A stretch of 64,000 nucleotides of DNA from Kaistella sp. SH40-3 (GCF_030686865.1 NZ_JAQYUS010000010.1:21143-85142), one strand, 5' to 3'. Counted from the stretch's first letter, positions 28,978-37,853 are shown. The notes: a model not told the origin generated them from the sequence alone. Translations and numbers: made by a program.

Positions 28978-29574
28978 ATGATTTATGGTTACATCCGCGT
29001 AAGCACAGATAAACAAACATTAGAGAATCAACGCTATGACATCAACCAATTTTGCGAGCGCAATGTTTTTGTCATTGATAAATGGATTGAAGAAACGATC
29101 TCGGGAGCAAAGGATCTTAACGATCGTAAACTCGGTAAACTGCTCAAGAAAATGAAAAAGGATGATGTTCTCATCTGCTCCGAACTTTCTCGACTTGGCA
29201 GAAATCTCCTTATGATTATGGGAATTCTTAATGAATGCATGAATCGGGATATTCAAGTCTGGACGATAAAAGATAATTACCGATTAGGAAGCGATATTAA
29301 TTCTAAAGTCCTGGCTTTTGCTTTTGGTCTCTCTGCAGAAATAGAACGCAATCTCATTTCACAAAGAACCAAAGAGGCTTTGGCCAGAAAAAAAGCAGAA
29401 GGTGTTATTCTCGGTCGTCCAAAAGGAAGAAAATCCACGAAAACAAAACTGACTGGACAGGAGAAAAAAATAAAAGAACTTCTAGATAAGAATGTTTCTT
29501 TTTCTGCCATTGGTAGAATTTTAAATGTCCACAGATTGACGGTTTCCAAATTTGTGAAGGAAAGGTTGGATTAA
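28978..29574 (+). CDS. Serine recombinase (Hin/Pin-type DNA invertase)
   Basis: 198 residues with the serine recombinase catalytic domain: YGYIRVSTDKQTLENQR (the catalytic serine in RVST), then ICSELSRLGRNLL and LAFAFGLSAEIERNLISQRT. A short HTH follows (SFSAIGRILNVHRLTVSKF). Length and arrangement are those of Hin/Pin invertases and small resolvases. It starts 46 bp from the cassette end, so inverting the adjacent Type IIG specificity cassette is the obvious role. Resolvase activity on another site cannot be excluded. Confidence 0.9.
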   Translation: MIYGYIRVSTDKQTLENQRYDINQFCERNVFVIDKWIEETISGAKDLNDRKLGKLLKKMKKDDVLICSELSRLGRNLLMIMGILNECMNRDIQVWTIKDNYRLGSDINSKVLAFAFGLSAEIERNLISQRTKEALARKKAEGVILGRPKGRKSTKTKLTGQEKKIKELLDKNVSFSAIGRILNVHRLTVSKFVKERLD

Positions 29575-29648
29575 TTATTTTAATTTTAATGGTTATATTT
29601 GAGACTGTTAGGAAAGTTAATGTACACATTAGCGAAATCAATACTTAC

Positions 29649-30344
29649 ATGAAATTAAATACCAACCCAACTTCTAAACAACTTGCCGAAATCAAATCTT
29701 GGCTTGTGGAAGAAAAGAAAAATTTTAATGAAGGTTTTTACTGCAATTGGAACATTATTGAAAATTCATTTAATGAAAATAAACTGTTTGTTCTCGAATT
29801 TGATAAAAAGATTGTTGGATTTATTACCTGGACTAATCATCAGAAAAAATATGTTGACATTGATATTATGGAAATCAATCGAAGTTTTAGAAAGAGAGGC
29901 TTTGGAAGGATTTTATATAAAAAAACAGAAGAATTTTTCGCTGAACACAAATATATAGCGATCAAACTTTTTTGTGCACCAGAAAATTCTGAATCATTTT
30001 GGAAAAAAATGGAATTTATAAAGTTTCCTTATAGAGGTTATTCCGAATCAGAACTAATTTATTATAAGCCTCTGATAAATGCGAAAGAACTTTCGGTTGG
30101 TAAATTTTTAGCAAATAAAATTGAATTGTGGAATGTTGAACCGTACGAATTAAAAGAGCAAGAACCCAAATGGACTTGGGAGATTTACAATAATAATTAT
30201 CCGATACTTCAACCATGCAATCCTAATTGGAATTTAAGACTAACTAAAAATGGACAAATAGTGAAAGAAGACAAAATAAAATATTTTGACAGTGAGAAAG
30301 AAATTGAATTTGGACCATTTTTATATTTAACATTGACGGAATAA
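29649..30344 (+). CDS. GNAT-family N-acetyltransferase
   Basis: 231 residues from the ATG at 29649 ([12 protein letters not shown]); an upstream ATG at 29589 would add 20. The acetyl-CoA motif A is present as [19 protein letters not shown], followed by [20 protein letters not shown]. The second half (from about residue 130) is an added domain without a clear match, ending [12 protein letters not shown]. Target unknown. It follows the recombinase by 75 bp. Confidence 0.75.
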   Translation: MKLNTNPTSKQLAEIKSWLVEEKKNFNEGFYCNWNIIENSFNENKLFVLEFDKKIVGFITWTNHQKKYVDIDIMEINRSFRKRGFGRILYKKTEEFFAEHKYIAIKLFCAPENSESFWKKMEFIKFPYRGYSESELIYYKPLINAKELSVGKFLANKIELWNVEPYELKEQEPKWTWEIYNNNYPILQPCNPNWNLRLTKNGQIVKEDKIKYFDSEKEIEFGPFLYLTLTE

Positions 30345-30367
30345 AAAGAAAACACACTAAAAATAAA

Positions 30368-30514
30368 ATGTCTTTTCCTACTGATGATGCCGTTTTAAAG
30401 TCTGTTTTCCTCGCCTTGAGAGAAGCTACCAAAAAATGGACAATGCCGATCCGGGATTGGGGAATTGTATTAAATCAATTTATGATTATTTTTGCAGAAA
30501 GGCTCAAATTATAA
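30368..30514 (+). pseudogene. IS256-family transposase C-terminal remnant
   Basis: A 48-codon frame starting ATGTCTTTTCCTACTG reads [20 protein letters not shown] then [15 protein letters not shown] and a stop. This is the C-terminal end of IS256/mutator-type transposases; the catalytic DDE part is gone. A likely terminal inverted repeat (TTACACACTTTACGGGACA, about 30540-30558) lies just beyond. The rest of 30515-30679 holds no gene. Confidence 0.7.
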
Positions 30515-30679
30515 AAATTCAAGCCTCAAACTTTTCAACTTACACACTTTACGGGACAGCGTCTGTCTTTATCAATTTTTTACTCATATTTTGTTCGCAA
30601 TCTACTACACATTCTGCAGCGTTACGCAAATGGAATTATACTGTTAAAAATTAAAAATCATTAAGTAAAACACACCCAT

Positions 30680-31516
30680 TCAAACACTTAAATACCACTC
30701 ATTCAAATCCTTAAAGCCCTCATACAAAACCGAACAATCCTCCACATTTTCATATTTGCCAATTATCATATCTGTCAAACTTTTTCCATTGAAATCGGTA
30801 TCCAAAAAAAGCACGATTTTACGATAATCCTTTAGTATTTCTTCAACTTTAAAAAACATTGCGGTAGAATTTAATATCAGGAAATCAGAATTTGAAATCT
30901 GAACATTTGGTAAATTCAGGTAGGTTAAATAATCAAAAAAACCTTCGAAAATGCAAATTTCCTTTTTTTCATTTTGGGGATTTTCAATTAAGGTTACATG
31001 CTTTTTGCCCAGACATATTTTGGAATATTTATTTCGGATTTCAACTCCTCCGGAATTATTAAAAAAACCAATTCCAAAGTAATTCTTTCCGTTCATTTGA
31101 TAGAGAATTTCTTTAACCAAATATCGCTGCTCATATACTTTTCTTGATTTTAGATATTGAATTAATGCCAAATGTTCAATTTCTTTTATTTCTTGAATTT
31201 GGTAATTTTTGTCAGGATCTATAATGTTTAATTTTAGTGATTGAAATGAAGTATCAAACCTTTGCAGATATCTTAATGCGTCAGAAACCGAACATTGATT
31301 CAGTCGCTGAACAATTGAAACTACATCGTAACTTTTTCCGGTTCCGAAATCAAACGCTTTGTTTTTTGCAAAATCAACGCAAAGACTTGGCGTTTTCTCC
31401 TCTCTATCAATCGCGAAATAAAAAGCAGTTTTAGAATTTTGTTTGACAGGAAATAGATTAAACGATTCTAAAACCCTCCTAATGCTTAGCATTTCTTTGA
31501 TTTGTTCGCAATTCAT
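30680..31516 (-). CDS. Toprim-domain primase-like protein (TraP-like)
   Basis: 278 residues. The N-terminal part resembles the CHC2 domain of DnaG primases (FYFAIDREEKTPSLCVDF, GKSYDVVSIVQ) but lacks the zinc-binding Cys/His set. A Toprim domain follows with the glutamate motif ICIFEGFFDYL and the DxD motif VLFLDTDFNGK. Such proteins, called TraP in CTnDOT, prime synthesis on transferred or replicating DNA. It sits just beyond the iteron origin, consistent with a replication role. Confidence 0.8.
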   Translation of the reverse strand: MNCEQIKEMLSIRRVLESFNLFPVKQNSKTAFYFAIDREEKTPSLCVDFAKNKAFDFGTGKSYDVVSIVQRLNQCSVSDALRYLQRFDTSFQSLKLNIIDPDKNYQIQEIKEIEHLALIQYLKSRKVYEQRYLVKEILYQMNGKNYFGIGFFNNSGGVEIRNKYSKICLGKKHVTLIENPQNEKKEICIFEGFFDYLTYLNLPNVQISNSDFLILNSTAMFFKVEEILKDYRKIVLFLDTDFNGKSLTDMIIGKYENVEDCSVLYEGFKDLNEWYLSV

Positions 31517-31647
31517 TTTTTTCTTTTTTAAAGTAAATTTTTATGATTGAAATGCTTTTTAGATAAAAAAAACTTTTATTAACTTTTAATTCTCTTTTAA
31601 TAAATCATTGTATTGCCTTATAGTAAGGAGTTTGCATTATTTTTGAA

Positions 31648-31922
31648 ATGAGTCCAATTCCGAAAGTGGCATGAGTCCAATTCCGAAAAAGAGATGAGTT
31701 CAATTCCGAATAAAAGACCTTTTTCACATGAGTCCCATTCCGAAAGCATAGATAATTGTCTATAAACTTATCAACAATATCATTTCTAATCTGCAATGAA
31801 TGAGTGCAAATCCGAAAAGCGGCCTTCCTACTTTGTAATTTTAACATTTCTTTAACTTCAGTGAGTCCAATTCCGAAATGCAGATCAGTCCAATTCCGAA
31901 ATTAAATGAGTTCAATTCCGAA
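31648..31922 (+). repeat. Eight 17-bp iterons, probable plasmid-type origin
   Basis: Direct copies of ATGAGTCCAATTCCGAA begin at 31648, 31671, 31694, 31728, 31800, 31861, 31884 and 31906, with up to three changes each. Spacings are 23, 23, 34, 72, 61, 23 and 22 bp. A DnaA-box-like TTATCAACA lies between copies 4 and 5 (31768-31776) in AT-rich DNA. The array ends one base before the stop of the initiator-like gene. The arrangement is that of an iteron-controlled replication origin. Confidence 0.85.
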
Positions 31923-31923
31923 T

Positions 31924-33021
31924 TCAAATAATGACCGGATAACCGTTCGGAAACAATTCTCCCATTTTTGTATCTGCATAATTAGCTTTGATAATCTTCT
32001 GTAGTTCGTGGAGAAAAGAACGACCTTGATAATCCGTTGATTTTTTTCTTAGCATTCTAGTTGTCCGTACAAATTCAACGAATGCTTTTTCAATTAAATC
32101 TCTATTTTGAGAAATATTTCTGTAATGGTAAAAGAACTGAACCATTTCATCTTCCTGCAAACCATATCTCTCTTTAAAATAATTCAACCTTCTACTAATT
32201 TTTAAATCGACCTTTGAAACCTTTGTAACTTCCCTACTATCTTCCTGGCTGTTGTTGTATGGATAAATGGTAATCAAATCTCCTTCGCATTTAAAATTGA
32301 AAGACAAACTGTTGTATTTATTTAGATTTAATCTGGCTGGTTTTAAAAATTTGAAACAAAAATCATTGGCTGTTTTATAATTCAATCCAAATTTTTTATT
32401 GAACGTATAAAGTTTTACCGACGTTCCCATTTCAGGTATTTTAGAGAGCCATATTGCAAAGATGACGTGCTTATTGTTGCGGATATTATAAACCAAGTTG
32501 TATAGAACATAATTATATTCAGGAATGACCATTAGTTTTTTTAGCCAATAACTACTTATTAGAAATGTAGTATACCCTCTAACATCGTAACTCGGAAGTG
32601 AAATCAGCCCACCATAAGTTTTAATTTCCTTTCCTTTTGAGTTTTCAGAATTGTACCAACCCATTTTAAATTTTGTAAGAAATTCGTAAGCTGCAACTAC
32701 TTGTTTGGTAGAGCCACTGGGAGAAATTTTACTGTTTCTAATTTTTATAGAAGCGAAAATATTGTTGTCTGTTTGAAATTCCGCCTCAAATAACGAAAGT
32801 TGGTGCGGACGATCATCTGGACGAAACTGATTATTCCCAATGATAGAAATAATATTAAAAATCACGCGAAGGGCGTTGATTGGAATGTCAGCTGCGTCGC
32901 TATTTTCAAAAATAAAATCGTCCACGAAATTATTTCCTAATCGAATTTTATCGGGGACCTTTTCGCTGCTACATTCAAATTCTTTCCGGATAATTCTCAG
33001 ATCCTTATTGGGAGTCACCAT
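31924..33021 (-). CDS. Replication initiation protein (Rep, iteron-type)
   Basis: 365 residues. The body looks like the tandem winged-helix fold of Rep_3/RepB-type initiators: a middle helix-rich part with YNLVYNIRNNKHVIFAIWLSK, a recognition-helix-like LNYKTANDFCFKFLKPAR and a basic C-terminal region. The family call rests mainly on position: eight iterons lie directly at its 3' end. It would bind these to open the origin and repress its own overuse. No catalytic motif for rolling-circle nicking is present. Confidence 0.7.
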   Translation of the reverse strand: MVTPNKDLRIIRKEFECSSEKVPDKIRLGNNFVDDFIFENSDAADIPINALRVIFNIISIIGNNQFRPDDRPHQLSLFEAEFQTDNNIFASIKIRNSKISPSGSTKQVVAAYEFLTKFKMGWYNSENSKGKEIKTYGGLISLPSYDVRGYTTFLISSYWLKKLMVIPEYNYVLYNLVYNIRNNKHVIFAIWLSKIPEMGTSVKLYTFNKKFGLNYKTANDFCFKFLKPARLNLNKYNSLSFNFKCEGDLITIYPYNNSQEDSREVTKVSKVDLKISRRLNYFKERYGLQEDEMVQFFYHYRNISQNRDLIEKAFVEFVRTTRMLRKKSTDYQGRSFLHELQKIIKANYADTKMGELFPNGYPVII

Positions 33022-33164
33022 AGTACATGATAATTTAAAACTTATTCCTAATATTTTTAATGAATTGGATCTATATTAAATACCTCCGCTTACCAACCAA
33101 CCTTTAAGTCGAATATTCTAACGACACTCTTCTCAAAATTAGCAAGAATGCATTAAAATTGATT

Positions 33165-33863
33165 TCAAGTTTTTCCATTATCAATATTGACTCTTGTAAT
33201 ATTTGGAATTTTGGGATTCAATTTTTGATCATCTTGAACATCCTTTTTTAAATATGGTATCGCATTTTTCAACGCTGATTTCCAATTGGTGATTGGCCGA
33301 TCAAAATTATTTTTCCAACCATTATTTACCCAATTCTCGTATTTAATCTTTACTTCAAAAATTAAATGGTCATTATAACTATCAAGCGACTTTGCATGTT
33401 TTAAAAAGTCTTCAAGTGTTGGGATGTCATTGATTCTTTCATTTTGAACTGTGCTTTGCTTTGCTTTCAGTTCAGGTTGAACTTTATTTGGCGCAGATTC
33501 TGTCGAAAGATCCTTGGTCTTTTTAAATGTTAAAGGCTTCAGATCAATTTTCATCTCATTAAGAGCGTCATTAAATATTGTAGGATAATCAGTATTTAAT
33601 TGAAAATCAGATGACACCCCATTTCTAGATTGATAGGAAATAATTTCGAAGTGACGGAGCTTTTCTTTGCAAACTTTCACCGTCTTTCTTGTCATTTTAA
33701 GTTCTCTACTCATTTTACTATCAGAAACACTAAACTTATTATACCCTCTTTCAAATCCAATTTTCAGCAAATAAAAGTAAACGGCCAACGTTGATAAACC
33801 TAATGACCTATTCTCATTAAATTCCCAAATGCGATTTACCAATTCAGTATAATTAAATTTCAT
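33165..33863 (-). CDS. wHTH replisome-organiser-like protein
   Basis: 232 residues. The N-terminal 100 residues look like a winged HTH (SVSDSKMSRELKMTRKTVK, then CKEKLRHFEIISYQSRNG). A low-complexity linker follows, then a C-terminal segment WVNNGWKNNFDRPITNWKS that resembles the end of phage or plasmid replisome-organiser proteins. The gene overlaps the DUF3853 gene by 11 bp. A role in replication of the element is inferred from fold and context. Confidence 0.55.
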   Translation of the reverse strand: MKFNYTELVNRIWEFNENRSLGLSTLAVYFYLLKIGFERGYNKFSVSDSKMSRELKMTRKTVKVCKEKLRHFEIISYQSRNGVSSDFQLNTDYPTIFNDALNEMKIDLKPLTFKKTKDLSTESAPNKVQPELKAKQSTVQNERINDIPTLEDFLKHAKSLDSYNDHLIFEVKIKYENWVNNGWKNNFDRPITNWKSALKNAIPYLKKDVQDDQKLNPKIPNITRVNIDNGKT

Positions 33864-34110
33864 TTTTTCCGAATAACTGTAAGGCTTTATCTTTATCTAC
33901 AATAATGATATTACCATTCTGTATTATTGCCTCATCTAATATGCCAGATGATTTAATTTCCGATGCTTTAGACAATGAACAACCCAGCATTTTCGCAATA
34001 CCCTTCAAGCCATATTCGTATTTCTTCTCTGTATTCACAGTTTTCGCAATTTCCAGAAATTCCTCCACTGTTAACATACAGATTGGTGTTTTAGGATCCA
34101 TACTATTCAT
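33853..34110 (-). CDS. DUF3853 family protein
   Basis: 85 residues (second start three codons in, MDPKTP). Contains LTVEEFLEIAKTVN and YGLKGIAKMLGCSLSKASEIK, an HTH-like region characteristic of DUF3853, a small family usual on Bacteroidetes mobile elements. It is translationally coupled to the following gene. Probable DNA-binding accessory protein. Confidence 0.7.
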   Translation of the reverse strand: MNSMDPKTPICMLTVEEFLEIAKTVNTEKKYEYGLKGIAKMLGCSLSKASEIKSSGILDEAIIQNGNIIIVDKDKALQLFGKNEI

Positions 34111-34147
34111 TTTAGACTACTATTCTTAAATTTGCTGGTTGATCAAT

Positions 34148-34711
34148 TTATTTTGAATGACCATGTTGTCTGTTTTTTTTTGCTTTATAAATCCAGTTCC
34201 TTGCAGCGGATTGCCAACATTTCATGGGTTTATTATTACTCAGTTTCCAATTCACAGATTGATATAAAGAGTAAAACTGATCAGCTTCATTACAATTCAC
34301 ATTTCGTTCTGTAAAGTACAATTCGACTTCAGATCGCGCTGGTATGGAAAATAAGTTCTCTGCTGTCAGTAGAAATCTTCTGTTCGAAAACGACTGTTTT
34401 TTTTCTACATTTCTACTTTCAAAGTCAATAATGTCGATCCAACTTCCTTTGTACGAGTCGTAACTGGGTAAGTAAATAATAAATCCAGCATCACAAAGCT
34501 CTTTAATGCATTTGTGGTAAGTCGCAATTGATTTTATTTTACTTAATTTCATCACTTCTTCTCGGCTAATCCGAAAAGAATTCTGAAAATGATTTGAACT
34601 CCATAATTGGAAAAGAGCAACATACATGCTGATATGAGATGGGTACAGTCGATCATCCTCCACAACCCGTTCAAAAAACCTGACGATATTTTTAGACCTT
34701 TTCATAATCAA
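34148..34711 (-). CDS. Second replisome-organiser-like protein
   Basis: 187 residues. N-terminal HTH-like region (SREEVMKLSKIKSIATYHK, CIKELCDAGFIIYLPSYD), then a tail VNWKLSNNKPMKCWQSAARN that shares the W-x(8-10)-P-x-x-x-W-x-[SA]-A pattern with the gene at 33165. Both are therefore likely related replication accessory proteins of the same element. Starts 10 bp after the HTH_17 gene. Confidence 0.5.
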   Translation of the reverse strand: MIMKRSKNIVRFFERVVEDDRLYPSHISMYVALFQLWSSNHFQNSFRISREEVMKLSKIKSIATYHKCIKELCDAGFIIYLPSYDSYKGSWIDIIDFESRNVEKKQSFSNRRFLLTAENLFSIPARSEVELYFTERNVNCNEADQFYSLYQSVNWKLSNNKPMKCWQSAARNWIYKAKKNRQHGHSK

Positions 34712-34721
34712 TCAATGACTA

Positions 34722-34985
34722 TTAATGTTTGAAACTCGTAAGTAATTTCTCGATATCCTTTTTATTGTAAAATAGTGACCCTCCAATTTTACTGTAGGGT
34801 AAAGTTCCATTAATTCTCAGGTTTTGTAGGGTTCCGGAAGAAATATTTAAGAGTTTTCTAACCTCCGAGGTTCTAAGCCACAATTTTTCTTCTGTGTTCT
34901 TCCCTTGAAGTAAGTTTTCAATACTTTCGAGCAGTTCCACTTTAAACTGTTGAAGATCTTCTTTGGTTATAATCGCTATTGCCAT
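34722..34985 (-). CDS. Helix-turn-helix (excisionase/MerR-like) protein
   Basis: 87 residues with the DNA-binding HTH_17 signature LWLRTSEVRKLLNISSGTLQ and LRINGTLPYSKIGGSLFYNK, as in excisionase-like proteins of Bacteroidetes elements. First gene of the replication operon; it probably controls excision or transcription. Confidence 0.85.
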   Translation of the reverse strand: MAIAIITKEDLQQFKVELLESIENLLQGKNTEEKLWLRTSEVRKLLNISSGTLQNLRINGTLPYSKIGGSLFYNKKDIEKLLTSFKH

Positions 34986-35215
34986 AATTTGAAAATTATT
35001 TTATAGGACAAATTTTGGTAATATTGATGGATTAAATCCCCAAGGTGTACCCAAGTTGGGTATTGATATTTTAAAAAATGCTGAATTAAAAGGAATTACT
35101 GCAGATCATTTTCTTTAAACATCAGAAATTTCCAACAAAAATCAATAAAATATTTTCCGAAGACATTAAGTTTATTGAGTTGCTACAAGGTGGCTGTTAA
35201 AATCAGAAAAACTGC
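34986..35215 (+). pseudogene. Possible C-terminal gene remnant, plus strand
   Basis: A plus-strand open stretch ending at TAA 35116-35118 reads NIDGLNPQGVPKLGIDILKN then AELKGITADHFL, protein-like but with no start and no match I recognise. Possibly the 3' stump of a gene lost at the junction between the replication operon and RteC. The remainder to 35215 shows nothing. Confidence 0.25.
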
Positions 35216-36076
35216 TTATTCATCCTGCGAATCCATTTTGTTGTTCAGCAAATTCTGGAGATTATTTAAGAATTTTGTACGGGACGTTCTGTTTTTTATT
35301 TCCAAGTAGGTCCGATAAACATCACCAAGTTCTATATTGAATATTGCCTCAAAATAAGCGCTGATTTCCTTGATATCCGCATTACCATTATTGAATGATC
35401 CTTTGCAGTGTAAGGCATAAATTAATTCAATCAATGACGTTTTATTATCTGTCCAGGCTAGTTTTGTTTTGGGTGTAGCTACTCGGTAATGCTCCTGCCC
35501 CTGCCTATTTAATTTCAGCAGTTCATCATTCAGGTAAACTTCGAGAAGGTCATTTGCCATAATTTTCGCGACCTTATAGTCGTGCGAAGTACTGAATCTT
35601 ACATCTGATTCAAAAACAAAAGAGTCTAAACTCAATTTAACGTCGAGTTTTTTGCGGATAAAATATTTATGATCAAGGTAGGTACTGCACGTTCTGTAAT
35701 ATCCATAAAAATCGACATTTTCCTCAAAAAACTCTTTCAGTTTTATAAGTTCTGTCTGATAGTATTTCCGAATCATCTTTTCACCCCCACTTGGCTTGCG
35801 TGTTTCGATTCTATAGACTTCATTATGATATATTAATTTTGATAATATCATAGGTTTACGGTTTTTAAAGAAATCTATTTCTTCAGTGTCTGAAGGAAAC
35901 TTAGTGCGAAGAACAAAAGATTTCAGTTTTTTTAGTGCATTATTAATTTCCAGCATTGAATCTTCTGCTCTTTTTAGAGGTTTGTCAGATTCTAAACTTA
36001 GAAAAAGTAATCTGCTTTCCAATTCACTTTCGAGATTTCCAATGAACTTAACCATAGATATTTCATTTATACTCAA
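35216..36076 (-). CDS. rteC: RteC-family regulator
   Basis: 286 residues with features of the RteC family: IDFFKNRKPMILSKLIYHNE, a middle with YYRTCSTYLDHKYF, and the C-terminal region TKLAWTDNKTSLIELIYALH and FNNGNADIKEISAYFE. In CTnDOT, RteC activates excision genes. It sits at the end of the replication block and is divergent from thiF. An alternative start at Met8 (MVKFIG) is possible. Confidence 0.85.
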   Translation of the reverse strand: MSINEISMVKFIGNLESELESRLLFLSLESDKPLKRAEDSMLEINNALKKLKSFVLRTKFPSDTEEIDFFKNRKPMILSKLIYHNEVYRIETRKPSGGEKMIRKYYQTELIKLKEFFEENVDFYGYYRTCSTYLDHKYFIRKKLDVKLSLDSFVFESDVRFSTSHDYKVAKIMANDLLEVYLNDELLKLNRQGQEHYRVATPKTKLAWTDNKTSLIELIYALHCKGSFNNGNADIKEISAYFEAIFNIELGDVYRTYLEIKNRTSRTKFLNNLQNLLNNKMDSQDE

Positions 36077-36141
36077 ATGTATTGCCCATCATTAATTCAT
36101 TTGCTACACTTTAGATTAAGAAACGCCATAAGTCCAAAAAA

Positions 36142-36157
36142 CTACACTAAAGTGTAG
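36142..36157. promoter_or_regulatory. 16-bp palindromic operator upstream of thiF
   Basis: CTACACTAAAGTGTAG: perfect 7-bp arms around AA. It lies 45 bp upstream of the ThiF-like start. A partial copy (CTACACTTTAG) is at 36104-36114. The CTACAC-N4-GTGTAG pattern recurs twice between the LuxR and acyltransferase genes. Confidence 0.7.
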
Positions 36158-36201
36158 GTAGGTGAATATTCAAAAAAAGTAGATTTGACAAACTTTTTAC
36201 C

Positions 36202-36954
36202 ATGGACCGCTATTCAAGAAACCGCATTTACCTCAGTAACTGCGAACAACAAAAATTAAAAAATTTCTCGATCGTTATTGCCGGCAGTGGAATCGGAAGC
36301 AATATCGCAGAATGTGCACTGCGTACCGGATTTGAAAAAATATGCGTGATTGATGGTGACCTCATCGAAAACTCTAATCTCAACAGACAAAATTACACTG
36401 AAGATCAGATCGGAACTTCAAAAGCCGCTGCACTCTACGAAAGACTAAAAAGCATCAATTCGAATGCGGAAATCAGTTTTATAAATGAGTTTATTAGTAG
36501 CGACAATATTCCAGAAACAGGGAGATATCATGCTGGAATCAACGCATTGGATTATACCAATGAAGCACCTCAGCTATTCGATGAATCATGTCTTAAAAGT
36601 GGGATTTCTGTTTTACATCCTTATAATGTCGGTTGGGGAGGATTAGTTACTGTTCTTTCACCGAAGGGACCTCCTTTGCAATCAATTGAAAAATCCAGCA
36701 AATTTAATGAAGTGGAAATGGTAGAATATGCTGCAAGTTACCTACGTTATTGGCAGCAACCACAGATCTGGCTTGAAGAAGTAATTAATCGATACCGAAA
36801 TGAAGAAATCACGCTACCGCCGCCCCAGCTTGCGATCGGATCCTGGTATGCCGCCGCGATGTGTACTCATCTTTTAGTAAAGTTAGCTACGGGTAAATTT
36901 TATAAAAAATTTCCCGAATTCTATTTGAGTTCTTTACTTCAGGAAGAAAAATAA
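36202..36954 (+). CDS. ThiF/E1-like adenylyltransferase
   Basis: 250 residues. The nucleotide-binding loop is IVIAGSGIGSNIAE; VIDGDLIENSNLNRQNYTED carries the conserved Asp, Asn and Arg contacts for ATP; GTSKAA follows. This is the E1/ThiF/MoeB fold, which adenylates a carboxylate. No CxxC zinc pairs and no clear catalytic Cys are seen. Substrate unknown. The shared palindrome suggests co-regulation with the LuxI-like gene. Confidence 0.85.
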   Translation: MDRYSRNRIYLSNCEQQKLKNFSIVIAGSGIGSNIAECALRTGFEKICVIDGDLIENSNLNRQNYTEDQIGTSKAAALYERLKSINSNAEISFINEFISSDNIPETGRYHAGINALDYTNEAPQLFDESCLKSGISVLHPYNVGWGGLVTVLSPKGPPLQSIEKSSKFNEVEMVEYAASYLRYWQQPQIWLEEVINRYRNEEITLPPPQLAIGSWYAAAMCTHLLVKLATGKFYKKFPEFYLSSLLQEEK

Positions 36955-36969
36955 TTAAAAGATTCTCTA

Positions 36970-37725
36970 TCAAAGTAGTTTGTTATTTTTGACATATGCT
37001 AATGCTTCCCCCATATTTCTAACGTTCAATTTGTCAAAAAGCTTTCTTCGATGAAACTTAACAGTATCGACAGCGATACACATTTTATCTGCTATTTGGC
37101 TTATTGTTAATCCCTGTGCATGGAGGCGTACTGTCTGCAGCTCCCGTTCCGTTAATGTACTTTTTTCTATTTTATTCCATACTCCTCTGGCTACATCGAG
37201 CTCCCAGAATGAATCTTCACCTGTTTTTGAAAGTAAGACATTTCCTGAAACAACGTGGGAAGAAAGAGAAACGACACAAAGTGCTTTCCATATTTTTCCT
37301 TCGGAAGTAATAAATATAGGGGTTAATTTGTGATTGATCAAGATTGTGTCTGTTCCAGTCTGCAAATTAAAATCATAGGAAATACTGTAATTTTTGCGGT
37401 CTGGCAGAGGGATTGTGTTAAAAAAATCAAATCCGATCTCGTTCACTCTAATCAGCATTTCCAAGTCTTCTTTCGAAACATATTTAAAGTAAAAAGCATA
37501 TCCCATCGCCATGACTTCCGAAGGACTATGATTACATAGAAAAAGTGGATTATCTGACACATATTCAAATTCCTTTCTCTCATAGTCGATTACATACATG
37601 CTCATGTATGAAAGCCTGCAAACGGCTCTTAGGGTTTCGAGATAATTGCCACTTTGAGCATACTCCTCTTCCGATAAAAAATCTACCGTATTCTTTCTTG
37701 AGAAGAACTTGTTTATTTCATCCAT
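36970..37725 (-). CDS. LuxR-family transcriptional regulator
   Basis: 251 residues. The N-terminal 180 residues look like a PAS-type sensory domain (YMSMYVIDYERKEFEYVSDN) as in Chryseobacterium regulators. The C-terminal LuxR HTH is clear: STLTERELQTVRLHAQGLTI then SQIADKMCIAVDTVKFHRRK and LFDKLNVRNMGEAL. Divergent from the LuxI-like gene; a palindrome lies 29 bp upstream of its start. Confidence 0.9.
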   Translation of the reverse strand: MDEINKFFSRKNTVDFLSEEEYAQSGNYLETLRAVCRLSYMSMYVIDYERKEFEYVSDNPLFLCNHSPSEVMAMGYAFYFKYVSKEDLEMLIRVNEIGFDFFNTIPLPDRKNYSISYDFNLQTGTDTILINHKLTPIFITSEGKIWKALCVVSLSSHVVSGNVLLSKTGEDSFWELDVARGVWNKIEKSTLTERELQTVRLHAQGLTISQIADKMCIAVDTVKFHRRKLFDKLNVRNMGEALAYVKNNKLL

Positions 37726-37753
37726 AACGAAGAGGGAATATTGTTGAACTTGT

Positions 37754-37769
37754 CTACACTATCGTGTAG
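37754..37769. promoter_or_regulatory. 16-bp palindrome in the luxR/acyltransferase intergenic region
   Basis: CTACACTATCGTGTAG, arms CTACAC and GTGTAG with a 4-bp centre. Adjacent to the LuxR gene start. Same motif as 36142 and 37792. Confidence 0.7.
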
Positions 37770-37791
37770 TTTTTATGTTTATTTATTAAAT

Positions 37792-37807
37792 CTACACAAA
37801 AGTGTAG
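37792..37807. promoter_or_regulatory. 16-bp palindrome upstream of the acyltransferase gene
   Basis: CTACACAAAAGTGTAG, arms CTACAC and GTGTAG. It lies 46 bp upstream of the acyltransferase ATG, almost the same distance as the palindrome before thiF (44 bp). Confidence 0.7.
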
Positions 37808-37853
37808 AAAATATACGAAATCATCATAATACTTTTACCAAAACAATATAAAT

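Noticed and set aside
31605..31847. 80-codon minus-strand frame over the iterons
   Set aside because: Repeated residues come from the iterons themselves.
31648..31922. CRISPR array
   Set aside because: Repeats are 17 bp with spacers of only 5-6 bp in most cases and irregular elsewhere; they adjoin a rep gene.
36202..36954. Thiamine or molybdopterin biosynthesis gene (thiF/moeB)
   Set aside because: No thi or moa genes nearby, no zinc CxxC pairs, and it shares an operator with the signalling genes.
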